Assembly (NCBI RefSeq): GCF_027270315.1
Contig: NZ_CP114413.1
Span: 5,704,001 to 5,768,000 of the forward strand
Direction: 5' to 3'
Source of the DNA: Streptomyces cinnabarinus
Lineage (GTDB): Bacteria; Actinomycetota; Actinomycetes; Streptomycetales; Streptomycetaceae
DNA length: 64,000 nucleotides
Shown: positions 1 to 8,545 of the stretch, one piece after another
Layout of the letters: the number at the start of each line of letters is the position of its first letter
How positions within the stretch are numbered: the stretch's first letter is position 1
The notes under the pieces: model-generated
What the model was told of the DNA's origin: nothing
The model's input: the letters and a program-made list of their open reading frames with translations, nothing else
Databases searched by the model: none
Position numbers and translations under genes: made by a program

Positions 1-835
1 GTCCCTGACCGGCGCGACCCTCACCATCCGCCGCTTCCCGCGCTCCTTCACCCTGCACGAGATGATCGGCCTCGGCTCGCTCGACGAGCCCATGGTGTAT
101 CTGCTGGCGGGCCTGGTGCAGGCGAAGTTCAACATCATCGTCTCGGGCGCGACGGGCACCGGAAAGACCACACTCCTCAACGCCCTCTCCGGTCTGATCC
201 CCGAGGTCGAGCGCATCATCACCATCGAGGACTCGGCCGAACTCCAGCTCCAGCAGAACCATGTGATCCGCCTGGAGTCCCGCCCGCCGAACGTGGAGGG
301 CCAGGGCCGGGTCACCATCCGCGACCTGGTCCGCAACTCCCTGCGGATGCGCCCCGACCGTATCGTCGTCGGCGAGGTCCGCGGCGGCGAGTCCCTGGAC
401 ATGCTCCAGGCGATGTCGACGGGCCACGACGGCTCCCTGGCCACCGTGCACGCCAACAGCACGGAGGACGCGCTGATGCGGCTCAAGACGCTGGCCTCCA
501 TGTCCGACGTCGAGGTCCCCTTCGAGGCGCTGCACGACCAGATCAACAGTGCGGTCGACGTGATCATCCAGCTCACCCGCTTCGCCGACGGCGCCCGCCG
601 CATCACCGAGATCGCGATCCTCGACAGCCATGGCGCGGAGCCGTACCGGCTGGCCACGGCCGCCCGCTTCCACGCCCGCCCGATGGCCGCGGACGGCAGG
701 GTCTACGGCAACTTCGAGTACTTCCCGCTCCCACGCCGCACCGCGGACCGTCTCTACATGGCCAACCAGCCGGTACCGCAGGCGTTCGGGGTGGCGGGAT
801 CCATGGAGCAGCTGGCCATCCGAGCGGCGCGGTAG
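1..835 (+). CDS. tadA: Tad/Flp pilus assembly ATPase TadA (CpaF family), 3' part
   Basis: Cytoplasmic secretion ATPase that powers assembly of Flp pili. The frame is open from base 2, so the N-terminal part lies outside the window. The visible part has a Walker A P-loop (GATGTGKT, about 148-171), a Walker B region with RPDRIVVGEVRG, and the TGHDGSLATVHANS histidine-box segment typical of VirB11/CpaF ATPases. It is followed 13 bases later by tadB and then tadC, the fixed order of Tad loci. Family assignment is firm; only the start is missing. Confidence 0.95.
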   Translation, partial: SLTGATLTIRRFPRSFTLHEMIGLGSLDEPMVYLLAGLVQAKFNIIVSGATGTGKTTLLNALSGLIPEVERIITIEDSAELQLQQNHVIRLESRPPNVEGQGRVTIRDLVRNSLRMRPDRIVVGEVRGGESLDMLQAMSTGHDGSLATVHANSTEDALMRLKTLASMSDVEVPFEALHDQINSAVDVIIQLTRFADGARRITEIAILDSHGAEPYRLATAARFHARPMAADGRVYGNFEYFPLPRRTADRLYMANQPVPQAFGVAGSMEQLAIRAAR

Positions 836-848
836 AGGGCGGGAACCG

Positions 849-1793
849 ATGGAGTTCGAGACGCTGATCACGCTGACCACCGGCATCACCCTCCTGACCT
901 GCGGTCTCGCCGTGGCCGGCCTCCACGCCTACGCCGCCGGCCGGGCCCAGCGCCAGGCTCTGGTGGACCGCTTGGCGGCCACCGGCCAGATAGCCCCCGT
1001 CGGCCGCAGGCGCCGCTTCGGCGACCTGGACCGCCGCCTGCGCCGTACGAGACTGGGCCGGAAGCTGGAACTGCGCCTGCTGGCGACGGGCCTGGACGTG
1101 ACGCCGGGCGAGTTCTTCGTCTACATGCTCACCGCCGTGGCGGGCCTGTGGCTGGTGGGCCAGGCGACGCTGGCGCCCTTCTTCGGCCCGATAGCGGGCA
1201 TGCTGGGCGTCTGGGCAGCCGTCCAGTTCCTGAACTGGCAACGCCAGAAGCGCATCGAGCGCTTCATCAACCAACTCCCCGAGCTGGCCCGCATCCTGGC
1301 CAACGCGACCCAGGCCGGCCTGGCCCTACGCACCGCGATCGGCATGGCGGCGGAGGAGCTGGAGGCCCCGGCGGGCGAGGAACTGGCGAAGGTGGCCAAC
1401 CAGTTGGCGCTGGGCGCGTCGATGGACGACGCACTGGGCGAACTGGCGGACCGCCTCCCGTCCCGCGAACTGGTGGTCCTCGTCACCACCTTGGTCCTGT
1501 CGAACCGCGCGGGCGGCCAGGTGGTGAGCGCCCTGCGCAACCTGACGGAGACCCTGGAGGAGCGCAAGGAGACCCGCCGGGAGATCCGCACCCAGCTCTC
1601 CCAGGTGAGCATGACGTCGTACGCGGTCCCGGCGCTGGGCATTGGCTCGCTCTTCCTGATGAACGGGGTGAAGGACGGCGCCCTGGACCGGATGACGGGC
1701 TCACCGGCGGGCCAGTTCGCGGTGATCGTGGCGTTCGTGTTGTACGCGGTCGGATTCGTGATGATCCGGCGGCTGTCCCGGATCGACGTATAG
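849..1793 (+). CDS. tadB: Tad pilus inner-membrane platform protein TadB (type II secretion F domain)
   Basis: Membrane platform protein of 314 residues working with TadA and TadC. The start ATG at 849 follows a GAGGG ribosome site; the open frame extends upstream, but that part overlaps tadA and lacks a Tad-like N-terminus. An N-terminal hydrophobic helix is followed by a basic stretch, a second hydrophobic pair, a helical T2SSF/GspF-type domain (ELARILANATQAGLALRTA and RLPSRELVVLV) and a C-terminal membrane helix. It sits between tadA and tadC with short spacers, so the three are very likely cotranscribed. Confidence 0.92.
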   Translation: MEFETLITLTTGITLLTCGLAVAGLHAYAAGRAQRQALVDRLAATGQIAPVGRRRRFGDLDRRLRRTRLGRKLELRLLATGLDVTPGEFFVYMLTAVAGLWLVGQATLAPFFGPIAGMLGVWAAVQFLNWQRQKRIERFINQLPELARILANATQAGLALRTAIGMAAEELEAPAGEELAKVANQLALGASMDDALGELADRLPSRELVVLVTTLVLSNRAGGQVVSALRNLTETLEERKETRREIRTQLSQVSMTSYAVPALGIGSLFLMNGVKDGALDRMTGSPAGQFAVIVAFVLYAVGFVMIRRLSRIDV

Positions 1794-1806
1794 GAGGGCG
1801 GGGACG

Positions 1807-2694
1807 ATGGCATGGATTCTCGCCCTGGTGATGGGCCTGAGCGTATGGGGCTTCTTCGCGGGCATCCGCATGTACCGGGCGGACGCGAAACTCCCCGGTG
1901 ACCTGCAACTGGCGCTGGAGGTCGGCGCCACCCGCACCGGCGCGGTGGACTCGGTGATCGACCGCATGGGCATGCGGTACGCACCGGCGGTGCTGCGCCT
2001 GATGGGCCCGAAGCAGGTGGCGAAGTACCGCCGCAGGATCGACCTGGCGGGCAACCCCGGCGGCCTGACGATCGACCGCTACGCGGCCCGCCGGGCGGTG
2101 TACGGCTTCCTGGGCGCGGTGGGCGGCCTGGTCTTCCTCATGCGGGGCCAGTACCTGGTGACTCTGCTCCTGCTGGCCTTCGGGGCGTTCTGGACGGAGG
2201 TCGGCATCTGGTCGGCGATCCGCATCCGCAAGGACGTGATCGAGCGGACCCTCCCCGACTTCCTGGACGTGCTGGCGGTGGTGGTGAGCGCGGGGTTGGG
2301 CTTCCGCCAGGCGCTGGACCGAGTGGCCTCGCGCTACGAGGGCCCGTGGGCGGACGAACTCCGCATCACGCTCCGCCAGATGGACCTCGGCATGAGCCGC
2401 CGCCAGGCGTTCGCGGAACTCCGCCGCCGCAACGACTCCGAACAGGTCGCGATGTTCGTGACGGCGCTCCAGCAGGGCGAGGAACTGGGCGCACCGATCG
2501 TCGACACCCTCGTCGCCCTGGCGAAGGACATGCGCCGGACAGACGCCCAGAACGCCCGCCGCAAGGCGGCACGAGCGGTCCCCAAGGCCACGATGATGAT
2601 CACGACCTTCATGGTCCCGGCGACGATGATCCTGCTGGGCGCGGGCCTGCTGCTGGGCTCGGGCACGGACTTCGGCTCCATCACGGGGGAGTAG
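1807..2694 (+). CDS. tadC: Tad pilus inner-membrane platform protein TadC (type II secretion F domain)
   Basis: Second GspF-like platform protein (295 residues) that pairs with TadB around the pilus. The ATG at 1807 is preceded by GGAGGGCGGGG. The sequence shows an N-terminal membrane helix, two central hydrophobic helices around residues 97-140, a helical cytoplasmic T2SSF domain (LPDFLDVLAVVVSAGLGF) and a C-terminal hydrophobic segment ending in GLLLGSGTDFGS. Only 2 bases separate its stop from the sensor kinase start, linking the pilus genes to the two-component pair. Confidence 0.92.
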   Translation: MAWILALVMGLSVWGFFAGIRMYRADAKLPGDLQLALEVGATRTGAVDSVIDRMGMRYAPAVLRLMGPKQVAKYRRRIDLAGNPGGLTIDRYAARRAVYGFLGAVGGLVFLMRGQYLVTLLLLAFGAFWTEVGIWSAIRIRKDVIERTLPDFLDVLAVVVSAGLGFRQALDRVASRYEGPWADELRITLRQMDLGMSRRQAFAELRRRNDSEQVAMFVTALQQGEELGAPIVDTLVALAKDMRRTDAQNARRKAARAVPKATMMITTFMVPATMILLGAGLLLGSGTDFGSITGE

Positions 2695-2696
2695 GG

Positions 2697-4100
2697 ATGG
2701 GAATCGGAATGCCCGTGCGGGGGTTGAGGGTGACCTTGACGCCACCGAGGGGTCTGAACGAGCCGCGGGGTCTGGACGAGCCGAGGGGTTTGGAGGAGCC
2801 GCGGGGTTTGGAGGAGCCGCGGGGCCTGGGGGAGGCGTTGCCGGCGGCGCCGCTGGGCAGCCGCCCGTCCAAGGACCCGACGATCACCCTCCAGATAAAC
2901 GCTCTGCAGGCAACCACCCGCATGGTCTTCGCCTTCCGCCTGGCCATGCTCGCCCTCTCCGCCCCCGCCGCCCTCCTGAACGCCGCCCCCGGCCTGGGCA
3001 CACGCCTGGTGGGCGCGGCGACGGTAGCCACCTTCATGGCCAGCTACGTCCTCTTCAGGGACTGGGAACGCTTCGGCCCCCTCCTCCTCCGACACCCCAC
3101 CCTCCTGGCGGCGGACACCCTCTTCGGCGCCCTGCTGCTGATCTCGGCGGGCCCGGACACCCCCCTCGCCTACGTCAGCGTCTGCACCCCCCTCCTGGCA
3201 GGCATCGCCTATGGCTACCGAGCCGCCGCGGTCTTCGCCAGCCTCCAGTCCCTGATCCTCCTCCTCGTCTACGCCACCACAGCGGAGGCGCATTCCACCC
3301 TCGCGGAGAAGCTCCTGCTCCCCGGCTTCTGCGTGATCACAGGCGCGGCAGGCTCGGCACTCCGCAACCTGATGCTCCGCTTCGGCGAGGCGACCGAGGC
3401 CCTGACCACCACCAGGGCCCGCCTGGCGGCGGCAGAGGCGGTAGCCGCGGAACGGGCCCGCCTGGCAAGGGAGATGCATGACTCGGTGGCGAAGACCCTG
3501 CACGGAGTGGCCATGGCGGCGGACGCCCTGGCGGCATCGGCATCCACGACGAGTACGAGCCTGAACCCCACCCTGATCAAGGAACAGGCGGAGTTGGTGG
3601 CAAGGGCCACCCGCAGGGCGGCAACAGAATCCCGAGCCCTGCTGACGGACTTGAGAAGCGACTCTGTCCCTACAAGGGACGTCTTCGAAGAACTGGCGTC
3701 ACGGACACGAGCCTTCGCAACCCGCACGGGAGTCCCGGCGACCTACCACCCCACAAGCCCCGAGAACACACCCCCACCCCTGACCGCGGCGGTGACCCGC
3801 CACCTCCTCTCCATCGCCGCGGAGGCCATGGAGAACGCCCACCGCCACGCGACCCCGACGGCGGTGAACGTCCGCGCGGGCATTCACGGCGACGTACTCC
3901 GCATCAGCGTGTACGACGACGGCACGGGCCTCCCCCCGGACACCACCCTCGAACAGCTCCGCGGCGCGGGCCACTTCGGCCTGATCGGCATGGTCGAACG
4001 AGCCGCGTCGGTGGGCGCCCGCATCCGCATGGGCCGCGGCGAGCACCCGAATGGCACGGAAGTCCTCCTGGAACTCCCTCTGGCGGCGCGAAGGACATGA
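2697..4100 (+). CDS. NarL-family sensor histidine kinase with N-terminal PRGLxE repeat
   Basis: Membrane histidine kinase of 467 residues in the Tad operon. The ATG at 2697 follows GGGGGAGTAGGG within the end of tadC. The first 45 or so residues carry five PRGLxE hexapeptides. Several hydrophobic helices (about residues 75-220) then form a membrane sensor, followed by a HisKA_3 dimerisation domain with the H-box REMHDSVAKTLHG and a HATPase domain with N-box ENAHRHA, DDGTGLP and GLIGMVERA. The response regulator starts 4 bases after the stop, so they are very likely cognate. The signal sensed is unknown; control of pilus expression is an inference from context. Confidence 0.88.
   Translation: MGIGMPVRGLRVTLTPPRGLNEPRGLDEPRGLEEPRGLEEPRGLGEALPAAPLGSRPSKDPTITLQINALQATTRMVFAFRLAMLALSAPAALLNAAPGLGTRLVGAATVATFMASYVLFRDWERFGPLLLRHPTLLAADTLFGALLLISAGPDTPLAYVSVCTPLLAGIAYGYRAAAVFASLQSLILLLVYATTAEAHSTLAEKLLLPGFCVITGAAGSALRNLMLRFGEATEALTTTRARLAAAEAVAAERARLAREMHDSVAKTLHGVAMAADALAASASTTSTSLNPTLIKEQAELVARATRRAATESRALLTDLRSDSVPTRDVFEELASRTRAFATRTGVPATYHPTSPENTPPPLTAAVTRHLLSIAAEAMENAHRHATPTAVNVRAGIHGDVLRISVYDDGTGLPPDTTLEQLRGAGHFGLIGMVERAASVGARIRMGRGEHPNGTEVLLELPLAARRT
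2745..2834 (+). repeat. Five tandem 18-base units in the kinase gene
   Basis: Five consecutive 18-base units of the form CCGMGGGGYYTGRRSGAG, differing at a few positions, encode (PRGLxE)5 in frame near the kinase N-terminus. The unit length is a multiple of three, so copy number can change without breaking the frame. Confidence 0.9.
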
Positions 4101-4104
4101 CGGC

Positions 4105-4851
4105 ATGACACATCCGGATTTCCCCACGCCCGAATCCGAGAACAATCCCCTGCGCGTAGTGGTCGCTGACGACAACCCGGTAGTACGAGCGGGCCTGACA
4201 GCGCTCCTTTCCGGCCGCGAGGACATCACGGTCGTGGCGGAGGCGGCGGACGGCCGAGAAGCGTACGAGGCGGCCCGCCATCACCGCCCCGACGTGGTCC
4301 TCCTGGACGTCCAGATGCCAGGAGTGGACGGCATAGCGGCCCTCCCGTACCTGGTGGACCTGGCCCCCGTGATGATGCTGACGTACAGCAGGGAATCGGA
4401 GACGGTGGAGGAGGCCCTGCGCAGAGGGGCCAACGGCTACTTGGTCCACGGCGAGTTCACGGCGGCGGAGCTGGTGGAGGCGGTGCGGGGCCTGAACAAG
4501 GGCAGACCCCACTTCACGGCAACGGCGGCGGAGGCGCTGCTGACGCAACTGCGCAGAACGGCAGATTCGCATCCGCATACGGAACCTCCCGCTCCAACCC
4601 CAAACAAAGCCACCCCCCTTTCGCAAATGCAACCAAGTGTGGGACAGTCCTCCGGGAGGGCGAAGTTTCAACTGAGCACGAGGGAGGCGGAGATCATGGA
4701 CCTCATCGCATCCGGCATGACCAACCACCAGATCGCCGCCACGTGCTTCATCAGCGAGAAGACGGTCAAGAACCACATCAACCGCATCTTCGCCAAACTC
4801 CACAGCACCACCCGGGCCCAGGCCACCGCCACATGGCTGGGGGTGACCTGA
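4105..4851 (+). CDS. NarL/LuxR-family response regulator of the Tad locus
   Basis: DNA-binding response regulator, 248 residues, partner of the adjacent kinase. The ATG at 4105 has AAGGA nine bases upstream; an earlier in-frame ATG at 4051 lies inside the kinase gene. The receiver domain (about 17-130) has the acidic pair D22/D23, phosphoacceptor D68 in LLDVQMPG and T93, but H115 stands where the conserved lysine is expected (GYLVHG). After a Pro/Ser-rich linker comes a LuxR-type helix-turn-helix (STREAEIMDLIASGMTNHQI, EKTVKNHINRI). The likely target is the Flp promoter region just downstream, by inference. Confidence 0.9.
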   Translation: MTHPDFPTPESENNPLRVVVADDNPVVRAGLTALLSGREDITVVAEAADGREAYEAARHHRPDVVLLDVQMPGVDGIAALPYLVDLAPVMMLTYSRESETVEEALRRGANGYLVHGEFTAAELVEAVRGLNKGRPHFTATAAEALLTQLRRTADSHPHTEPPAPTPNKATPLSQMQPSVGQSSGRAKFQLSTREAEIMDLIASGMTNHQIAATCFISEKTVKNHINRIFAKLHSTTRAQATATWLGVT

Positions 4852-4955
4852 CATGCCCCACCTTTGGGCCCACCGTTGGGCCCCCGGACCCTCCCCCTCC
4901 CACCCCACCCCGCCCTACGGTGCGGCCACCACACCCGCAACCGAAGGGACCCACC

Positions 4956-5117
4956 ATGAACAACCGCCCCAACCTGAACGACAAGGGTCAGACCGCGGTG
5001 GAGTACCTGGGGATCATTGCGGTGGTGGTTGCGATTGTTTTGGCTATTACGGGGACGGACATCGGCAACACGATCTACACGGCGATCGTGGACAAGATCG
5101 ACGAAGTCGTCGGGTGA
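4956..5117 (+). CDS. flp: Flp-type prepilin (major pilus subunit)
   Basis: Small pilin of 53 residues, exported and assembled into Flp pili. The ATG at 4956 follows GAAGGGA. A short basic/polar leader ends in KG and is followed by QTAVEYLGIIAVVVAIVLAI. This is a class III prepilin peptidase site with Glu at position +5 of the mature protein and a single hydrophobic helix. No prepilin peptidase gene is visible in the window. The gene is preceded by about 100 bases after the response regulator, where a separate promoter is plausible. Its stop overlaps the next start. Confidence 0.93.
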   Translation: MNNRPNLNDKGQTAVEYLGIIAVVVAIVLAITGTDIGNTIYTAIVDKIDEVVG

Positions 5118-5713
5118 CACGACGCCCTCGGTACGGCGACACCGGGCAGGCATTCCCCATCTACATCACGGTGGTGGGAGGCCTGCTCTTTCTTGCGTTC
5201 GCGTACCTTGCAGTCGGCCAGGCCGCAGCGAACCGCAACGGCGCCCAGACAGCTGCCGATGCGGCGGCGCTTGCGGCGGCGCAGGACACCCGAGACCAAC
5301 TCGCGGGCAAGTGGATCGAAGTCGTACTCGACCCCACCCAGTGGCAGGACATCTTCGACGGTTTCGTGCCCGGACTTGAACCCTCGTGCTGGCGGGCTGA
5401 CCAACTCGCGGCACAGAACGATGCCCACGTAGAGGCGTGCGATCAGACCGGTCCCTTGGAGTACACCGTCGAGGTCCAGATGGACAAGCCGGTTGGAGAC
5501 TCGATCGTTCCGGGCACGGAGGGCAAGTTCGCGAAGGCGTCCGCCAAAGCCGTGATCGAGGCCCGATGCGAGTTCGAACTCCCCGGTGAGGACGCGGGGG
5601 ACGACGAACTGCCGCAGCTCACCTGCGAGGACGAAGACTGGGACCTGGACCCGGAGGACCTCACCGACCTGCCGGACCCCGAGGATCTCTTCGAAGTCCA
5701 TCTGGCCGACTGA
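5114..5713 (+). CDS. TadE/TadG-like pseudopilin of the Flp pilus
   Basis: Predicted pilus-assembly protein of 199 residues. The GTG at 5114 overlaps the flp stop (GTGA), implying translational coupling. A short basic N-terminus carrying GDTGQAFP is followed by one hydrophobic helix (IYITVVGGLLFLAFAYLAVG) and the segment NGAQTAADAAALAAAQ. That arrangement is typical of the Tad N-terminal domain of TadE/G proteins. The extracytoplasmic part is acidic with four cysteines (SCW, ACD, ARC, LTC), which could form disulphides. It fits as the minor pseudopilin of this locus. Confidence 0.85.
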   Translation: MTRRPRYGDTGQAFPIYITVVGGLLFLAFAYLAVGQAAANRNGAQTAADAAALAAAQDTRDQLAGKWIEVVLDPTQWQDIFDGFVPGLEPSCWRADQLAAQNDAHVEACDQTGPLEYTVEVQMDKPVGDSIVPGTEGKFAKASAKAVIEARCEFELPGEDAGDDELPQLTCEDEDWDLDPEDLTDLPDPEDLFEVHLAD

Positions 5714-5747
5714 CAAGCGGATGTCGAGTAATGAAGGAAGCAGAGGC

Positions 5748-6326
5748 ATGAGCATTCGGTTCACTACGAAGGCCCGCAGGAGGATGGTCGCGCTGACCGT
5801 TGTGGCTGGACTGGCCCTCGGCGTGGCCGGCTGCGGAGGCGGGGGAGGCAGTGACGAGAAGCCCGAGTCGTCTGCGTCCGCTTCGAAGAACAGCGGCTCT
5901 GATCCGAGTACGCAGGAAGGCACGGATGAGCCACTGGCCGAGCTCAGGGGCGAAAGCGGGCTGATTCTCACTATCGACGCCGTTACCAGGGACGCGGGCG
6001 GATTCGTAACAGTGAGCGGTGAGATCAAGAACGATGGAGCTGAGGCGGCCCGCATCCCCATTCAGACACGCGGTGATGAAACCGAGATCATGCGGCATGG
6101 CTCGTCACTCGGCGGAGCCACACTTGTGGACTCTGGTTCCAAGAAGCGGTATTACGTGCTGCGTGACACGGACGGACGCCCCTTGGCGACCACGGAGATG
6201 CCGCGAATCAAACCTGGTGAATCCATCCCTGTGTTCATGCAGTTCCCCGCCCCGCCCGCGGAGACGACAGAAGTGACCTTCCAGCTTCCATCCTTCGCGG
6301 CAGCCCCCATCCAGATCGCTGGGTGA
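5748..6326 (+). CDS. Putative lipoprotein in Tad operon
   Basis: Predicted lipoprotein of 192 residues with no recognised domain. The ATG at 5748 has GAAGGAAG seven bases upstream. A twin-basic leader (KARRR) and hydrophobic core end in the lipobox VAGC, followed by a Gly/Ser/Glu-rich linker and a beta-rich domain with the phrase VSGEIKNDG. That phrase resembles DUF4352-like immunoglobulin-fold lipoproteins; this is a guess. It lies between the TadG-like gene and the OmpA gene, whose start overlaps its stop, so it is probably a surface-anchored accessory of the pilus locus. Confidence 0.75.
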   Translation: MSIRFTTKARRRMVALTVVAGLALGVAGCGGGGGSDEKPESSASASKNSGSDPSTQEGTDEPLAELRGESGLILTIDAVTRDAGGFVTVSGEIKNDGAEAARIPIQTRGDETEIMRHGSSLGGATLVDSGSKKRYYVLRDTDGRPLATTEMPRIKPGESIPVFMQFPAPPAETTEVTFQLPSFAAAPIQIAG

Positions 6327-6967
6327 GCCGAACCATGACATCCCCCCAGCGCCTCACCACAGCCATGGCGGCAACCACCGTCATGCTCGTCACCACGCTC
6401 TACGGCGCCGCGACCACGGCCCACGCCGACGACAACCCCAGCGTCCCCCCAGGCACAGAAGCCACCGCCACCGCCCCCGTAGAAGTCGACCCCAACGACC
6501 CGGACCTGAAGCTCCCCGAGGGCGCCACGCTCGCCGAAGCCAAGGTGCTGGACATCAAGCAAGTCGTCGAAGAGGAGAGCGGCGACGAACGCCGCGAGGA
6601 CACCAACGCGGACGTGAAGTTCGCGCTCCAGGCGGAGGTCCTGTTCCCGAAGGACAGCGCAAAGCTGAACGGCGAGGCAAAGGCCCGAATCGCAGCGATC
6701 GCGAAGGAGATCGAAACCCAGAAGGCAACAAAGATCCGGGTCTTCGGCTTCACGGACAACCTGGGTTCATCGGCCCACGGCGACGTCTTGTCCAAACAGC
6801 GAGCCACGGCCGTAGAAGACATCCTGAAATCCGAACTGAACGACCCGAACATCACCTACGAGGTCCGCGGCTACGGCGAGCAATACCCCATCGCCTCCAA
6901 CACCACAGAGGCAAGCCGCAAGAAGAACCGAAGGGTGGAGGTCAGCTTTCCGCGCTCTGAGGACTGA
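6323..6967 (+). CDS. Secreted OmpA-family peptidoglycan-associated protein
   Basis: Exported protein of 214 residues. The GTG at 6323 overlaps the lipoprotein stop; an ATG at 6335 is an alternative. A signal peptide ending near AHADD precedes an acidic linker and a C-terminal OmpA domain (about residues 95-212). The domain carries LFPKDSAKLNGEAK, VFGFTDNLGS and a final RKKNRRVEVSF, the usual peptidoglycan-binding signatures. In a Gram-positive this suggests a cell-wall anchor. Its place at the end of the Tad operon suggests it holds or guides the pilus through the wall, which is an inference. Confidence 0.88.
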   Translation: MSRTMTSPQRLTTAMAATTVMLVTTLYGAATTAHADDNPSVPPGTEATATAPVEVDPNDPDLKLPEGATLAEAKVLDIKQVVEEESGDERREDTNADVKFALQAEVLFPKDSAKLNGEAKARIAAIAKEIETQKATKIRVFGFTDNLGSSAHGDVLSKQRATAVEDILKSELNDPNITYEVRGYGEQYPIASNTTEASRKKNRRVEVSFPRSED

Positions 6968-6997
6968 CCCGTACGCGACCCTGTCACAGGGAGCCAC

Positions 6998-7884
6998 GTG
7001 ACCGTACTGATGGTGGCGGCGGCCCTGTACGGCGTCGCACAATTGTCCCTGTTCTCCTTGCCCACGAGGTCCGTAGGCCCGACAACGGTGCTGCTGGCCG
7101 TCCTCGTCGGCGTACACGCGTGCGGAACGGCCGCGGCCCTCCTTGAACTCACGTACACGAGGCTGATCGCCGAAACCGCGGACCAGTCCCTGACCCAGGT
7201 CGTGAACACCACGTCCTACACCGTGGCTCCGTGGGTGGAGGAATCGGTGAAGGTGGCACCACTGCTGCTCGTCGGACTGTGGGCGCGGGTCCGCCGACAA
7301 TGGGGCCTCACCGACTTTACGGTGCTGGGGGCCGCGCTCGGTGCCGGCTTCGGGCTCCTGGAAGCGCTGCTGCGATACGCCCTTGACGCCGACCGGGCCA
7401 TTGCCCGCCACGGCGGCTGGATCGTGCCCGACAGCCTGTCCGCACCGTACGTCCCCAGCGCTTCCCAGGTTTTCACCTCCTGGCTACCCGCGCCGGTCGC
7501 CCCCCCCTGGACCTAGGGCGCACGGGCGACGTGTCGATCCCGACCTTCACGCACCTGGTGTGGACGACCGTCGCGGGTCTGGGCGTCGGGTTGCTGTGGC
7601 GGGCGCGCGGGGTATGGAAGGTCCTGGCGCTGGTCCCGTTCGGCGCGGCGGCGGCCCACCACACGCTGAACAACTACGCGGCCACACACACCCGTACGAA
7701 AGCGGACCAGTGGCTGTCCGACCTGGACGCCATCCTGTGGGCCGCCCCCCTCACCGCGCTGCTCCTCGCGATGACCGCAGACCTGTTCGCCCTGCACCGG
7801 GCCAAGCGCGGACTGCCCGACGTACTCCTGACCGCGGAGAGAAGAGACGGCGACACGGCTGCCGCGCTCCTCCACTATGCGTAG
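6998..7884 (+). pseudogene. PrsW-like intramembrane metalloprotease, split by a frameshift in a C8 tract
   Basis: Two adjacent frames together look like one PrsW/M82-type membrane protease. The first (6998-7516, GTG with CAGGGA upstream) has membrane helices, the motif WVEESVKVAP (EExxK) and GLLEALL. The second frame carries FTHLVWT, AAAHHTLNNY and further helices, that is the family's C-terminal histidine motifs. Reading passes from one to the other through eight C residues at 7500-7507, where a one-base shift joins them as PPLDLGRTGDVSIP. The stop at 7514-7516 ends the first frame. It may be a true pseudogene, a sequencing slip or slippage-dependent expression. Confidence 0.75.
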
Positions 7885-7985
7885 GGAGCGGGCTCAGTGA
7901 GGATGGCGCTCGTGAGGGGCTGGGGAAGTTCCTGCGCAACAACCCTCCCGGACGAATGAACTCGATCCGAATAATTGGCGACGGC

Positions 7986-7997
7986 TACAATATTGTA
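7986..7997. promoter_or_regulatory. Perfect 12-base AT-rich palindrome upstream of 8031 gene
   Basis: TACAATATTGTA is a perfect palindrome 33 bases before the next start codon and much more AT-rich than its surroundings. It includes a TACAAT -10-like hexamer, so it may be promoter and operator at once. The binding protein is unknown. Confidence 0.4.
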
Positions 7998-8030
7998 TGG
8001 CCCTGAGGGGATTGCACATGGGGGTTCCGC

Positions 8031-8402
8031 ATGAGTGAGTACCACTACATCTTCGCCAGGCCCGGATTTCCGCGGGAACGGCTCGTTCAGGATATCTCCA
8101 CGGCATGCGCTGTCGAACTGAGGCCAACTGACGACGAGTTCGTCGACTATGCGGGAAATCTTGGATACGCCGCGGTCGAGGTCGAGTTCACCCACGAGTA
8201 CGAGGGCGACCGTGGCATGCCGTTCGAGCGTTACGACTCCCTGGTCACGATCAGGGATTTCGACACGAACCTGGAGCGCCAGGAGGCGACGGCCCGCCAC
8301 ATCTTCGAGAACCTGGCCACCCTGGGCCGTTACGACTTGCTGCTCGTCCGAGACCTCCAAGAATCGCTTGCCTCATCTACTGCCGGCAGCGACCCGGTAT
8401 GA
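8031..8402 (+). CDS. Hypothetical protein, 123 residues
   Basis: No family was recognised. The ATG at 8031 has GGGGG upstream. The protein is acidic, without signal peptide or membrane helix, and begins MSEYHYIFARPGF. It has alternating hydrophobic stretches (AAVEVEFTHEYEG, YDLLLVRDLQES) suggestive of a small alpha/beta cytoplasmic protein. Codon use is typical of the genome. It stands alone between the broken PrsW gene and a convergent Rpn-like gene, with its own candidate promoter. An immunity-like or antitoxin-like role would be a guess only. Confidence 0.65.
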   Translation: MSEYHYIFARPGFPRERLVQDISTACAVELRPTDDEFVDYAGNLGYAAVEVEFTHEYEGDRGMPFERYDSLVTIRDFDTNLERQEATARHIFENLATLGRYDLLLVRDLQESLASSTAGSDPV

Positions 8403-8545
8403 GTAGCAGCGCCACTTGAGAACGCAGTGAAAAGCGGCTCAGGCGTGCAGGCGAGGAGCTGACGCGCCCCCGACCCCGGCTCATTCCACAACCCACCTGA
8501 GTGGCTCCCACCTTGGGCCCCGCTTTCCGCGGGCGGCCCCAACGG

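Noticed and set aside
2745..2834. Possible CRISPR-like array
   Set aside because: The 18-base units are contiguous with no spacers and are in-frame coding sequence.
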